Shown: positions 26,742 to 36,194, counted from the first letter of the stretch. The stretch: DNA of 48,296 nucleotides from Mucilaginibacter sp. (GCA_028287895.1 JAQBOV010000042.1:1-48296), one strand, 5' to 3'. The notes: generated from the sequence alone by a model not told the origin. A program made the numbers and translations.

Positions 26742-26901
26742 GGTTGGTAATTTAATGCGAATTTAAAGAATTGGCGGTTGTTGTGCTTGATCATTACCCT
26801 TTTAATTTAAGAAAAAACACCGTAAATTTTTATGAGTTGCAGACTTTTGTTTTTTTTTGCATCAATCCTATCGGGGGCATTTGCCGGGTGCGTTCGGATT
26901 T

Positions 26902-26978
26902 GTAACAAAAATTTAACAAAATTTAACAATTATATCCCGGTTCTGTTAAGCAAAAAGAGGATTCACTGTTTAAGTTTG
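26902..26978 (+). promoter_or_regulatory. Promoter region of the Bat operon
   Basis: TAAGTTTG at 26971-26978 matches TAnnTTTG and lies 25 bases before the first gene. Upstream are three related repeats, GTAACA (26902-26907), TTAACA (26913-26918) and TTAACA (26923-26928), spaced 11 and 10 bases apart. No clear TTTG is seen at -33, so an activator at the repeats is possible. The remainder of 26742-26900 shows nothing else I can support. Confidence 0.45.
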
Positions 26979-27003
26979 TCTGTCAAAAGTTAATAAACAT
27001 TTA

Positions 27004-28026
27004 ATGGAAGAATTAGAGAACGACACAGCGCTTCCCGCAACCGACATCAGGGCTATTAATGAAATGATACAACAAGAAAGCGCCTTTGTTGATCTTTTAA
27101 GATTAGAGATGGATAAGGTGATCGTGGGGCAGAAATATATGATTGACCGCCTGCTGATAGGCCTGCTGGCAGATGGTCATATCCTGCTGGAGGGCGTGCC
27201 GGGCCTGGCTAAGACACTGGCTATTAACACGCTTTCGAAGGCAATACAGGTTGATTTTAGCCGTATCCAATTTACACCAGACCTGTTGCCGGCCGATTTG
27301 GTGGGAACGATGATCTATAACCAAAAAAAGGAAGAATTCATCGTCAGGAAGGGGCCGATATTTTCCAATTTTATCCTTGCCGACGAGATCAACCGTGCTC
27401 CCGCCAAAGTGCAGAGCGCCTTGCTCGAAGCCATGCAGGAACGACAGGTCACGATTGGCGATAATACTTTCCCGCTGCCAAACCCGTTCCTGGTTCTGGC
27501 CACGCAGAACCCCATAGAGCAGGAGGGAACCTACCCGCTGCCGGAAGCGCAGGTTGACCGTTTTATGCTGAAAGTAGTGATCGGCTACCCAAATAAAGAG
27601 GATGAGAAAAAAATTATACGGGCAAATATTTCGCCCGGTGGAATGTTAAAGCCCGCAGCCATTATACAACCCGGTGATATCGTTAAAGCGCGCAAAGTGG
27701 TGCGGGAGGTATATATGGACGAAAAGATAGAGCAATACATCATTGATATCGTTTTTGCCACCCGCTTTCCGGATCAGCATAAGCTGGCTCATTATAAGAA
27801 CCTAATCAGTTATGGCGCCTCGCCAAGGGCGAGCATTAACCTTGCACTGGCTTCAAAAGCGTATGCCTTTCTTAAACGCAGGGGCTATGTTATTCCGGAA
27901 GATGTAAGGGCGGTCTGCCACGATGTGCTGAGGCACCGCATCGGACTGACCTATGAAGCGGAAGCCGAAAATATGACCACTGAAGCGATTATTACCGGCA
28001 TATTAAATGCCGTAGAAGTACCTTAA
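27004..28026 (+). CDS. MoxR-family AAA+ ATPase of the Bat operon
   Basis: A 340-residue AAA+ protein. Walker A is EGVPGLAKT (about residue 60), Walker B is ILADEINRAP, sensor 1 is VLATQNPIEQEGTYPLPEAQVDRF, and the C-terminal lid includes YGASPRASINLALASKAYA. MoxR ATPases act as chaperones that help assemble or activate VWA-domain proteins with metal-binding sites. It is the first gene of an eight-gene operon and only 2 bases from the DUF58 gene. In Bacteroides, Bat genes are linked to aerotolerance and envelope stress. Confidence 0.93.
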   Translation: MEELENDTALPATDIRAINEMIQQESAFVDLLRLEMDKVIVGQKYMIDRLLIGLLADGHILLEGVPGLAKTLAINTLSKAIQVDFSRIQFTPDLLPADLVGTMIYNQKKEEFIVRKGPIFSNFILADEINRAPAKVQSALLEAMQERQVTIGDNTFPLPNPFLVLATQNPIEQEGTYPLPEAQVDRFMLKVVIGYPNKEDEKKIIRANISPGGMLKPAAIIQPGDIVKARKVVREVYMDEKIEQYIIDIVFATRFPDQHKLAHYKNLISYGASPRASINLALASKAYAFLKRRGYVIPEDVRAVCHDVLRHRIGLTYEAEAENMTTEAIITGILNAVEVP

Positions 28027-28028
28027 GT

Positions 28029-28910
28029 ATGGCAAAGGACACTAAAGAGCTGCTTAAAAAGGTAAGAAAGATCGAGATCAGGACGCGGGGGTTAAGCAAT
28101 CACCTGTTTTCGGGCGAATACCACTCTGCCTTTAAAGGAAGGGGTATGGCCTTTAGTGAGGTGCGGGAATACCAGGTAGGTGATGAGATAAGAACGATCG
28201 ACTGGAATGTTACCGCTCGTTTTAATCATCCTTACGTGAAGGTTTTTGATGAGGAGAGAGAACTTACCGTCATGCTGTTAATGGATGTAAGCGGATCGGG
28301 GAACTTTGGCACCATTAACTGGCAAAAGCTGGACCTTGCCACTGAACTATGCGCGGTATTGGCTTTTTCGGCTATACAGAACAATGATAAGGTAGGCGTG
28401 CTGTTTTTTAGCGACAAGATAGAAAAGTTTATCCCACCCAAAAAAGGTCGGGGGCATATTTTAATGATTATCCGCGAGTTAATCGACTTCAAGCCTGAAA
28501 ATAAAGGGACGAACGTGGCCGAAGCCTTAAGGTATTTTACCGGTGCCATCCGGAAAAAATGTACGGCTTTTATTATTTCCGATTTTATGAGTCCGGGATT
28601 TGAGTCTGAATTGAAAATAGCCAATAAAAAACATGATGTAATAGCCTTGAGGCTTTATGACAAGCATGAGGAAGAGTTTCCAAACCTGGGCCTTATCCCG
28701 GTGCGCGATCAAGAGACGGGCGAAATGCAATGGATAAATACCGGCAGCAGGGAGGCCCGGAATGCCTATAAAACCGCAGCGCTTGACAGAAACGGAATGC
28801 TAAGTCATATATTCAAAAGATCGGGCGTGGATTTTACCAGCATCGGCACGCATGAAACCTATATTACACCATTGATGACATTATTTAAAAAACGGGGTAG
28901 CAGGAAGTGA
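28029..28910 (+). CDS. DUF58 VWA-like protein of the Bat operon
   Basis: A 293-residue cytoplasmic protein. The DUF58 signature GRGMAFSEVREYQVGDEIRTIDWNVTARFNHPYVKVF is followed by a VWA-like core with a MIDAS motif, MDVSGSGNFG. DUF58 proteins are regular partners of MoxR ATPases. Its stop overlaps the GTG start of the next gene by three bases, showing tight coupling. Confidence 0.93.
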   Translation: MAKDTKELLKKVRKIEIRTRGLSNHLFSGEYHSAFKGRGMAFSEVREYQVGDEIRTIDWNVTARFNHPYVKVFDEERELTVMLLMDVSGSGNFGTINWQKLDLATELCAVLAFSAIQNNDKVGVLFFSDKIEKFIPPKKGRGHILMIIRELIDFKPENKGTNVAEALRYFTGAIRKKCTAFIISDFMSPGFESELKIANKKHDVIALRLYDKHEEEFPNLGLIPVRDQETGEMQWINTGSREARNAYKTAALDRNGMLSHIFKRSGVDFTSIGTHETYITPLMTLFKKRGSRK

Positions 28911-29890
28911 CGAGTAAACGATATTTTCATCCCGGCAGCTACCGGGGCATTTTAATGATGATGCTGTGTTTGGCCTGCTTTTATTGCAGGGCCGGCGCAC
29001 AAGATATACAGGTGGGATCTAAACTGGATAAAACTGCTATCCCTATTGGCGATCAAACCGTGCTGCATGTTACTGCACATATTCCGGTTAAAAGTGAGCT
29101 ATCCTTTCCTCAATTAAAGGACAGCATTGGCAAAATAAAGATTGTAAGGGGGCTTAAACCCGATACCGTGTTTGACAGGAATAACCCTGCTACCGAAACC
29201 ATAACAAATAATTATATTGTTACCTGTTTTGATACAGGAGTTTATGTGATCCCTGGCCTTGAGTTCCATACAAAAGCGGGTACCTTTAAAACGGGTACGG
29301 TAAGCCTGCAGGTCAGATCAGTTCCGGTTGATACTACCAAAACATTCTACGATATAAAGCAACCATTCGTCGTTTCATATACTTTTTGGGATTGGTTAAA
29401 GGACCATTGGATTTTGTTAACCATAATTTTGGTCGTCATCTTATTGGTAACAGCAATTATCTATTACCTGAAAAACCGGCCCAAAGGAATGATTATTAAA
29501 AAAGCGATCCCCGCTTTGCCGGCCGATACTGTTGCCCTGAACAGGCTTTACGGGTTACGGGATAAAAAACTATGGCAGCGAAACGGGGTAAAACCACATT
29601 ATATTGAACTCACTGATATATTGCGGGAGTACCTGGAAATGAGATATCATATTAAAACCCATGAGCAAACGTCGGGGGAGATCTTCGCGGGATTAAAAGA
29701 TAAAGAGATCCCTGTCAATGCAAGAGGCAGCCTGAAGCAACTGTTGACCCTTGCCGATCTGGTAAAATTCGCAAGGGAAAAGCCATCGTCTGCTGAAAAC
29801 GAGCGAATGATGGAAGATGCAATTGATTTTGTCAGACAAACAAGGGAGGAAATACAATCTGCTGCCTATAAAGAGGAGTTGCCTGAATGA
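28907..29890 (+). CDS. Signal-peptide protein with one membrane helix, Bat operon
   Basis: A 327-residue protein. It starts at a GTG that overlaps the stop of the DUF58 gene; an ATG at 28954 gives a shorter signal peptide and is an alternative. After the signal (MMMLCLACFYCRAGAQ) there is a beta-rich periplasmic domain (LDKTAIPIGDQTVLHVTAHIPV), a membrane helix (HWILLTIILVVILLVTAIIYYL, near residue 165-188) and a cytoplasmic helical tail (YIELTDILREYLEMRYHIKTHEQTSGE). The periplasmic part recalls BatD-type domains, but I cannot name the family firmly. Its position between DUF58 and BatA is usual in this phylum. Confidence 0.75.
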   Translation: MTSKRYFHPGSYRGILMMMLCLACFYCRAGAQDIQVGSKLDKTAIPIGDQTVLHVTAHIPVKSELSFPQLKDSIGKIKIVRGLKPDTVFDRNNPATETITNNYIVTCFDTGVYVIPGLEFHTKAGTFKTGTVSLQVRSVPVDTTKTFYDIKQPFVVSYTFWDWLKDHWILLTIILVVILLVTAIIYYLKNRPKGMIIKKAIPALPADTVALNRLYGLRDKKLWQRNGVKPHYIELTDILREYLEMRYHIKTHEQTSGEIFAGLKDKEIPVNARGSLKQLLTLADLVKFAREKPSSAENERMMEDAIDFVRQTREEIQSAAYKEELPE

Positions 29891-30894
29891 ACTGGTTTAA
29901 AGGAATAGAATTTGCCCAGCCCGGATTTTTCTGGCTGCTGCTTGTTATCCCGCTGATGATCGCTTACTATTATTGGCGGAGCCAGCAATTGCAGGGTGCC
30001 CTTGACATGTCCACCGCCAGAGGTTTTGCATTCGCGTCAAAAACCCCCATGCGTATCTGGCGGCATTACGGTATTGTGCTAAGATCATTTGCCCTTGTTG
30101 CCCTGGTAGCTGCGCTGGCCAGGCCGCAATCCGCCTTAAGCTGGCAGAACGAAACGACCCAGGGCATTGATATCATGATCGCTACTGATATTTCGGGCAG
30201 TATGTTATCAGAAGATTTTAAACCCAACAGGCTTGAGGCTGGCAAAAATATTGCCATTGATTTTATTAAGAACCGCCCCACAGACCGTATCGGTTTGGTG
30301 GTTTTTAGCGGTGAAAGTTTTACCCAGTGCCCGTTGACTATCGATCATGACGTGCTGGTCGATTTATTCCATGATATCAAGAACGGGATGATTGATGATG
30401 GCACAGCCATAGGAATGGGATTGGCCACTGCGGTAAGCAGGCTAAAAAATAGTGAAGCAAAAAGCAAGGTTATTATTTTACTTACCGATGGGGTAAATAA
30501 TATGGGCTCCATCCCGCCGATAACCGCTGCCGAAATTGCAAAACAGTTTGGTGTAAGGGTTTACACGGTTGGCGTAGGAACCAATGGCTCGGCTCCCTAT
30601 CCTTTCGTGGATCAGTTCGGTAATATTCACCACCAGATAATACCTGTTCAGATAGACGAAGGGACGCTTGCAAAAATAGCCGGTATAACGGGCGGTAAAT
30701 ATTTCAGGGCCAGGAATAATACCGAGCTGTCGGAAATATACCGGCAGATCGATAAACTGGAAAAAGTTAAAATAGCGGTTACACAATATCATAAAAGAAC
30801 AGAACATTATTTACCGTTTGCCATTATTGCCCTGGCTGTTTTATCGCTGGAGATTTTATTGAATAACACAATTTTTAAAGGAGCTTTAACCTGA
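29887..30894 (+). CDS. batA: BatA: membrane-anchored VWA protein
   Basis: A 335-residue protein. Two N-terminal helices (FFWLLLVIPLMIAYYYW and a second around residues 60-75) precede a VWA domain with the MIDAS motif DISGSMLSED and the second metal-site segment LTDGVNNMGS. A C-terminal helix (YLPFAIIALAVLSLEILL) closes it, so the VWA domain sits between membrane anchors. It starts with a four-base overlap with the previous gene. Bat VWA proteins probably form a complex with BatB. Confidence 0.9.
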   Translation: MNWFKGIEFAQPGFFWLLLVIPLMIAYYYWRSQQLQGALDMSTARGFAFASKTPMRIWRHYGIVLRSFALVALVAALARPQSALSWQNETTQGIDIMIATDISGSMLSEDFKPNRLEAGKNIAIDFIKNRPTDRIGLVVFSGESFTQCPLTIDHDVLVDLFHDIKNGMIDDGTAIGMGLATAVSRLKNSEAKSKVIILLTDGVNNMGSIPPITAAEIAKQFGVRVYTVGVGTNGSAPYPFVDQFGNIHHQIIPVQIDEGTLAKIAGITGGKYFRARNNTELSEIYRQIDKLEKVKIAVTQYHKRTEHYLPFAIIALAVLSLEILLNNTIFKGALT

Positions 30895-31934
30895 TGCTAC
30901 GTTTTGCACATACCGAATTTTTATGGGGCCTGGCATTTGTTCCGCTGCTTATCATCTTATTTTTGATCGTCAGAAGGTGGAAAAGGAAGGCTCTTGCTTC
31001 TTTTGGTGATAGGGAAGTGATCCGGCGGCTGATCCCGGAAGTCTCATTTTCAAGGCCCGTGGTGAAATTCACCTTTTTTATAACGGCCTATGCTTTGCTT
31101 ATTATCGGTTTGGCTGATCCGCAAATAGGCACGAAAACAGAGGACACCAAAAGCAAAGGTGCCGATCTGATGATATTGCTCGATGTATCCAACAGTATGC
31201 TTTCGCAAGATTTTGCCCCTGACCGTCTGGAAAATGCAAAACTCGCCATAGACCAGTTGATCGCTAACTTACAGGACAATCGAATCGGTATCGTTGTTTT
31301 TGCGGGTAAGGCTTATGTCCAACTACCTTCAACAACTGATTATTCAGCCGCCAAATTATTCCTCAACACGATCAATACAGGTATAGTGCCTGTTCAGGGC
31401 ACCGCCATCGGCTCGGCCATTGATATGGGTATGAGGTCATTTGATTTTAACGATGGTACCAGCAAAGTCATGATACTAATGACCGATGGCGAGAACCATG
31501 AGGATGATGCGGTCAGGGCAGCAAAGGATGCACATGACAAGGGGGTGACCATACATGTTATCGGATTCGGCTCTGCGCAGGGTTCGCCTGTCCCGATATA
31601 CGATAATGGCAAACTAACGGGCTTTCATACGGATAGTGCGGGGCATAAGGTGATCAGCAGGCTGAATGAAGACCTGTGTAAAGAAATAGCCACAGCCGGA
31701 CACGGAGTTTACCTAAGAGCTACCAATGCCAATAGCGGCATGGGTATAGTGATGGACCAGGTTAATAAAATGAAGCAAAAAAATTATACCAGGAAACAGT
31801 TTAAAGATTTTGAAGACCGTTTTCAGTTTTTTTTGGCAATGGCCTTCCTGCTGTTGGCTGCAGAGTTTTTTATATCGGGCAGGAAAACTCTAAGGTTAAG
31901 CAGGTTGAAATTGTTTGAAGTGAAAAGACCATGA
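30894..31934 (+). CDS. batB: BatB: membrane-anchored VWA protein
   Basis: A 346-residue paralogue of BatA with the same layout: N-terminal helices (FLWGLAFVPLLIILFLIV and FTFFITAYALLIIGLA), a VWA domain with MIDAS motif LLDVSNSMLSQD and LMTDGENHED, and a C-terminal helix (FFLAMAFLLLAAEFFI). Its first base is the last base of the BatA gene, so translation is coupled. Confidence 0.9.
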   Translation: MLRFAHTEFLWGLAFVPLLIILFLIVRRWKRKALASFGDREVIRRLIPEVSFSRPVVKFTFFITAYALLIIGLADPQIGTKTEDTKSKGADLMILLDVSNSMLSQDFAPDRLENAKLAIDQLIANLQDNRIGIVVFAGKAYVQLPSTTDYSAAKLFLNTINTGIVPVQGTAIGSAIDMGMRSFDFNDGTSKVMILMTDGENHEDDAVRAAKDAHDKGVTIHVIGFGSAQGSPVPIYDNGKLTGFHTDSAGHKVISRLNEDLCKEIATAGHGVYLRATNANSGMGIVMDQVNKMKQKNYTRKQFKDFEDRFQFFLAMAFLLLAAEFFISGRKTLRLSRLKLFEVKRP

Positions 31935-32662
31935 AGCAACTAATGATCATCCTGCTGGTGGCACTGAACGGGCCGGTGCTTTTTGCTCAGGACGCAAAAA
32001 GCGATATCCACCAGGGGAATAAACTGTACCATCAAAAAAAATATAAAGAGGCGGAAGAAGCTTATCGCAGGGCTGCGGCTAAAAAAGATCGAAAGGTAGA
32101 AAGTAACTTTAACCTGGGCGATGCCTTGTATAAAGAGAAAAAATTTGATAGTGCGGAAAAGAATTTTGCGGACATTGCTTCATCATCAATCAATCCATTG
32201 GTAAAGGCAGGGGCTTATCATAATCTGGGTAATTCTCTGCTGACCAACAAAAAATACGATGAAAGTATTGATGCTTATAAAAAAGCCTTGCTAAATAGCC
32301 CCAAGGACAATCAGACACGATATAACCTGGCCTATGCGCAGGAAATGCTCAAAAAGCAACAGCAGCAAAACAAGAACAATCAGAATAAGAACAACCAGGA
32401 AAAAAATAATCCGAATAAAAATAAGAATAACAAGGACCCGGATAAGAATAAGCAGGACCAGGATAAAAATAAGAACAATCAGAACGCAAACAATCAGAAT
32501 GAAAAGGATCAGCAAAACGGGCAGCAGCCACCTGATAAAGTATCAAAGGATGATGCACAAAGGATGCTGGATGCATTGAATGATCAGGAAAAAAACACCC
32601 AGAACAAATTGAAAAATAGAAAACTTAAGGGCCAACAAGTACCTGTCATTAAAGATTGGTAA
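31931..32662 (+). CDS. batC: BatC: periplasmic TPR protein with Asn/Lys-rich tail
   Basis: A 243-residue exported protein. A signal peptide (MIILLVALNGPVLFAQ) is followed by three TPR units (GNKLYHQKKYKEAEEAYRRAA, NFNLGDALYKEKKFDSAEKNF, HNLGNSLLTNKKYDESIDAYKKAL). A low-complexity stretch of about 60 residues, almost only Asn, Lys, Gln and Asp, then runs at about 138-200. The end has a short helix. The gene overlaps BatB by four bases. TPRs probably bind the Bat VWA proteins; the charged spacer may be flexible. Confidence 0.85.
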   Translation: MKQLMIILLVALNGPVLFAQDAKSDIHQGNKLYHQKKYKEAEEAYRRAAAKKDRKVESNFNLGDALYKEKKFDSAEKNFADIASSSINPLVKAGAYHNLGNSLLTNKKYDESIDAYKKALLNSPKDNQTRYNLAYAQEMLKKQQQQNKNNQNKNNQEKNNPNKNKNNKDPDKNKQDQDKNKNNQNANNQNEKDQQNGQQPPDKVSKDDAQRMLDALNDQEKNTQNKLKNRKLKGQQVPVIKDW

Positions 32663-32674
32663 ACTTATTATTAA

Positions 32675-34480
32675 ATGAAAAAAAGATTTTATATCATATC
32701 ATTTTTGCTGTTATGGACATCGCTTCTGTTTGCCGGCGACATCAAGCTGACCGCATCGGTAAGTAAAAGCCAGGTGGGAGTGGGTGAACAATTTGAGATA
32801 GATTTCACCATTAACGGTACAGGTACCCGGTTTACGCCGCCTGATTTTAGCGCGTTCCAATTAATATCAGGCCCGAATGAATCTACAAGCGTGACGGTTA
32901 TAAATGGAAGTTCTGCTATTAGTACAACATACAGTTATACCCTGTCAGCAACCAAAGAGGGGATATTTACCGTTACGGCCGCAGCCATCGTAGTTAACGG
33001 GCATACCTTAATATCAAATCCATTAAAAATAAAGGTACAGGGGCAGGCTCCTGCGCCGCAAAAGCCGCAGCCACAGGCAGCGGCCCCCGAGGACAATGCT
33101 TCAGTGAATACAAAGGATCTGGCCAAATCATTATTTATTAAAGCGGATGTTAGTAAAACTAAAGTTTACACGGGTGAGCAGATTACCGTGCGCTATAAAT
33201 TGTATACGCGTGTAGACCTTATAGCCAATCAGTTAGATAAGGCTCCCGATCTTAACGGTTTCTGGAGCCAGGATGTCGTCAGTAAAAATCCGAACGCAGT
33301 TTGGAGCGCCGAAACCTATAACGGAGCGCGCTATAGCGTAGCTGTTATTAAACAAACTATACTTTTCCCTCAACGTTCGGGCGATCTTACGATCGATCCT
33401 TTGGCAATGACATTCCTGGTGCGAATGAAACTGCCTCCCAGGAAGTTTCTGATCAATCCTTACGGCAATTTTCAGGACATTAAATACCAGGTAAAAAGCT
33501 CGCCGGTGACCATCCATGCCGCCGCGGTGCCCCTTGCTAGTAAACCGGCTGATTTTAGCGGCGCGGTGGGCTCTTTTTCGGTTTATACAGATGTAGACAA
33601 AAAAGAATTAAAAGCTAACGAAACAATGAATTACACCTTTGAAATTAAGGGCTCGGGCAATCTCAATCTGATAAATGCACCCAGGATCACCCCTCCGGCT
33701 GATTTTGAAAAATATGATCCTAAGACCACAGATCGGATTACGGTCGATTCAAATGGCATGTCAGGCAGCAGGCAGTACAACTACCTGTTGATCCCACGTC
33801 ACCAGGGTAACTATACATTGGATCCCGCTAAATTTACCTACTTTGATCCTGCTGCAAAAAGATATATAACACTGCGCGCAAATACGTTCAATATCAAGGT
33901 AAACAAAGGCGACGTGCAGGTAAATGTACCTGTTTTTAATTCTGCCGACCAGCAGGACATCAAAATGCTGGGTAATGATATCCGCTATATAAAAACCTCG
34001 TCCCTTGATTTATACAAGGGCGGCAGCGGATTTTACAACTCTCCTTTATACGATGTGCTGCTGCTGCTGGGCCCTTTGTCATTTGCAGGTGCTTTCTTTT
34101 ACCTGCGGTGGAAGACCAGTTATAACAGTGATCTGGTTTTAGTAAAAAACAGGAAAGCCGGCAAGATCGCTGCCAAACATTTGGCCGATGCTGACCAGGA
34201 ACTTGCCGCAGGTAATAAAGTGGCTTTTTTCGACGCGGTCGCCAAAGGGTTATATGGTTATTTGAGTGACAAACTGAACATCCCGGTTGCCGACCTTAAT
34301 AAAGAAAATATTGCAGACAGGTTAAAGGCGAAGTCCGTCAGCGATCCGGTTATCCAGCAACTGAACGATACAATGGATAGCTGTGAAATGGCCAGGTTTG
34401 CGCCGGTATCGGGCATATCGCAACGACAAGTATTTGAAAATGCAAAAAATATCATCAATGAAATTGAAGACAAGCTATAA
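32675..34480 (+). CDS. batD: BatD: large exported membrane protein of the Bat operon
   Basis: A 601-residue protein with signal peptide MKKRFYIISFLLLWTSLLFAG. A long beta-rich periplasmic region contains two similar stretches (IKLTASVSKSQVGVGEQFEIDF and LFIKADVSKTKVYTGEQITVRYKL), with a Pro/Ala/Gln-rich linker between them (about residues 125-140). One membrane helix (YDVLLLLGPLSFAGAFFYL, near residue 465) leads to a cytoplasmic helical tail. This matches the BatD/oxygen-tolerance family. It follows BatC by 12 bases and overlaps BatE by 23 bases. Confidence 0.9.
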   Translation: MKKRFYIISFLLLWTSLLFAGDIKLTASVSKSQVGVGEQFEIDFTINGTGTRFTPPDFSAFQLISGPNESTSVTVINGSSAISTTYSYTLSATKEGIFTVTAAAIVVNGHTLISNPLKIKVQGQAPAPQKPQPQAAAPEDNASVNTKDLAKSLFIKADVSKTKVYTGEQITVRYKLYTRVDLIANQLDKAPDLNGFWSQDVVSKNPNAVWSAETYNGARYSVAVIKQTILFPQRSGDLTIDPLAMTFLVRMKLPPRKFLINPYGNFQDIKYQVKSSPVTIHAAAVPLASKPADFSGAVGSFSVYTDVDKKELKANETMNYTFEIKGSGNLNLINAPRITPPADFEKYDPKTTDRITVDSNGMSGSRQYNYLLIPRHQGNYTLDPAKFTYFDPAAKRYITLRANTFNIKVNKGDVQVNVPVFNSADQQDIKMLGNDIRYIKTSSLDLYKGGSGFYNSPLYDVLLLLGPLSFAGAFFYLRWKTSYNSDLVLVKNRKAGKIAAKHLADADQELAAGNKVAFFDAVAKGLYGYLSDKLNIPVADLNKENIADRLKAKSVSDPVIQQLNDTMDSCEMARFAPVSGISQRQVFENAKNIINEIEDKL

Positions 34481-35240
34481 CCTGACCAGGGGCAGCATGT
34501 GCCTGCTTTTGCTGCTTTATTTACCTTTGTTTTCATGGAGTAATGATTACGGTATTCTTTATAAAAAAGCGAATGAGGAGTATCGGAAGGCGCAATACCA
34601 GCAGGCAATAAAAGCATACCGGCAAATATTAGACGCTGGTTACCAGGCCGAAGACGTTTATTTTAATTTGGGCAATGCTTATTTTAAACTTGGAGATATT
34701 CCTTCAGCATTGCTATACTATGAAAAAGCACACAAACTTGCACCCGGTGACGAAGATATTAACTTTAACATTTACTTCGCCAATTCAAAAACCACCGATA
34801 AGGTGGAGCCCGAGCCCGAGTTTTTCGTTACCCAGTGGTGGCATGGCATTATCCTGTTCTTTTCAGTCAATATACTTTCCGTATTGAGCGTTCTGTCCTT
34901 TATTGCCGGATCGGGCTTACTCGTGCTCTATCTCTTTACCACCGTTATTTCTCTTAAAAAGTTATCTTTTTATGTAGGCATAGTGATGCTTTTTTCAGGA
35001 CTGTTATTTGTTTTTATATCAAACAGGCAGCTGCATTATTTTAATGATCATCACCAGGCCATTATTTTCAGTGGTTCTGTTAACGTAAAAAGCGGGCCGG
35101 GCGACCAGGCAAGTACGTTGTTTGTATTGCATGATGGCACCAAAGTAAATATTTTGGATAATAACAACGGCTGGATAAAGATACAATTGGCTAACGGCAA
35201 CGAAGGTTGGATACATCGCGCTGACACCAGGGAAATATAA
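34458..35240 (+). CDS. batE: BatE: TPR and SH3-domain membrane protein
   Basis: About 260 residues. I choose the ATG at 34458, which overlaps the end of BatD, because it gives a signal peptide (MCLLLLLYLPLFSWS); an upstream in-frame ATG at 34383 would add 25 residues within BatD. Two TPR units follow (ANEEYRKAQYQQAIKAYRQIL, YFNLGNAYFKLGDIPSALLYYEKAHKL), then two membrane helices, then a bacterial SH3 domain (VNVKSGPGDQASTLFVLHDGTKVNIL, GWIKIQLANGNEGWI). This is the last gene of the Bat operon. The 128-base gap after it shows no clear terminator. Confidence 0.85.
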   Translation: MKLKTSYNLTRGSMCLLLLLYLPLFSWSNDYGILYKKANEEYRKAQYQQAIKAYRQILDAGYQAEDVYFNLGNAYFKLGDIPSALLYYEKAHKLAPGDEDINFNIYFANSKTTDKVEPEPEFFVTQWWHGIILFFSVNILSVLSVLSFIAGSGLLVLYLFTTVISLKKLSFYVGIVMLFSGLLFVFISNRQLHYFNDHHQAIIFSGSVNVKSGPGDQASTLFVLHDGTKVNILDNNNGWIKIQLANGNEGWIHRADTREI

Positions 35241-35368
35241 TATTCGGAGTTATTTTTCCAGGTGTTCATGCAGCGCCGAGATGAGCGTATACAACCACAA
35301 AAACCAACACCTGAAGATCAGCTTTTTGTACAGGCAGCTGGAAATTTATGAACACATTTACGGCCTTT

Positions 35369-35842
35369 TTATATCTTGTTATTTAACGCCTGTGCCGTCA
35401 TGGTGCTAAGTAACTGGTCCGATACTTGTTCTGAACTCATCAGGTCCGCTAAAGTCACCTGATCCAGCAACTGGTCAACAGAAAGTTGGATCATTTGCCA
35501 GAGCGAACGCACAGAGCAATCCGCCGAGTTGGTGCACAGGGGACGCGTGCCGCGATAATCACCGCAGAAGTCCTTACTGAATAAAGCCCCTCCCAAAACT
35601 TTCAGTACCCGGTTGATATTGATTTGCTTTGCAGGTATGGCCAGCAAATACCCTCCCTTATAACCAGGGGTGCTGTTAATGTAGCCGTACAGGCGCAATA
35701 AACGGGTAAGCTTGGCTACATACGCTGGCGACAAGCCTTCTGCCTTGCTTAAATCCGGGATGCTCATCCCGGATTTATCCCTGCAACCGGCAATCCGTAG
35801 CAGCAGCCTTAGGCCGTATTCTTCCTGGGCGGTAATTTTCAT
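35369..35842 (-). CDS. Rrf2-family regulator, candidate Suf regulator
   Basis: A 157-residue winged-helix protein: MKITAQEEYGLRLLLRIA, a recognition region around LSPAYVAKLTRLLRLYGYINSTPGYKGGY, and three cysteines in FCGDYRGTRPLCTNSADCSVR (about residues 92-112), the spacing of Rrf2 proteins that hold an Fe-S cluster. It is last in the minus-strand suf operon, 37 bases after sufT. By analogy with IscR and SufR it would sense cluster status and repress the operon. A perfect inverted repeat at 41551-41570 at the suf promoter is the probable target; this is inferred, not shown. Confidence 0.88.
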   Translation of the reverse strand: MKITAQEEYGLRLLLRIAGCRDKSGMSIPDLSKAEGLSPAYVAKLTRLLRLYGYINSTPGYKGGYLLAIPAKQININRVLKVLGGALFSKDFCGDYRGTRPLCTNSADCSVRSLWQMIQLSVDQLLDQVTLADLMSSEQVSDQLLSTMTAQALNNKI

Positions 35843-35879
35843 ATTTAAATAATCTTTGAATGTTTATTAACAACCGTTT

Positions 35880-36194
35880 TTATAACATTCCTAATTCCAG
35901 CTTAGCCGTTTCAGACATCATCTCCCTGTTCCAGGGCGGATCCCATACCACCGACACCTGCACATCGTTCAGGCCCTCAATTTCTTTTACTTTCCGTTCC
36001 ACTTCTACAGGAAGCACCTGTGCAGCCGGGCAACCTGGCGCCGTCAGGGTCATGACGATCTGTACATTATTCAAAGGCGGCATGACCGTCGTTTCATAGA
36101 TCAGTCCCAGCTCATAAATACTCACCGGGATTTCGGGATCAAAAATGGTCTGCAAACAATCAATGACCTTTTGTTTTAATGCTGCCTCGTTCAT
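35880..36194 (-). CDS. sufT: SufT-type Fe-S cluster assembly factor (MIP18/DUF59)
   Basis: A 104-residue MIP18-family protein. Family motifs are IFDPEIPVSIYELGLIYET near the N-terminus and VQIVMTLTAPGCPAAQVLPVEVERKV with the conserved Cys, then VSVVWDPPWNREMMSETAK. The ATG at 36194 shares its first base with the sufE stop (TGATG), so I prefer it to the GTG one codon earlier. SufT proteins help mature Fe-S proteins; it is the usual partner in suf operons of this kind. Confidence 0.9.
   Translation of the reverse strand: MNEAALKQKVIDCLQTIFDPEIPVSIYELGLIYETTVMPPLNNVQIVMTLTAPGCPAAQVLPVEVERKVKEIEGLNDVQVSVVWDPPWNREMMSETAKLELGML

Noticed and set aside
32291..32579. Long Ile/Leu/Val-rich and Arg/Ile/Thr-rich frames over the BatC tract
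   Set aside because: They are frame shadows of the low-complexity Asn/Lys-coding repeats and not real membrane proteins.
35280..35405. A 41-codon plus-strand frame after BatE
   Set aside because: It overlaps the end of the Rrf2 gene on the other strand, is short and shows no family features.
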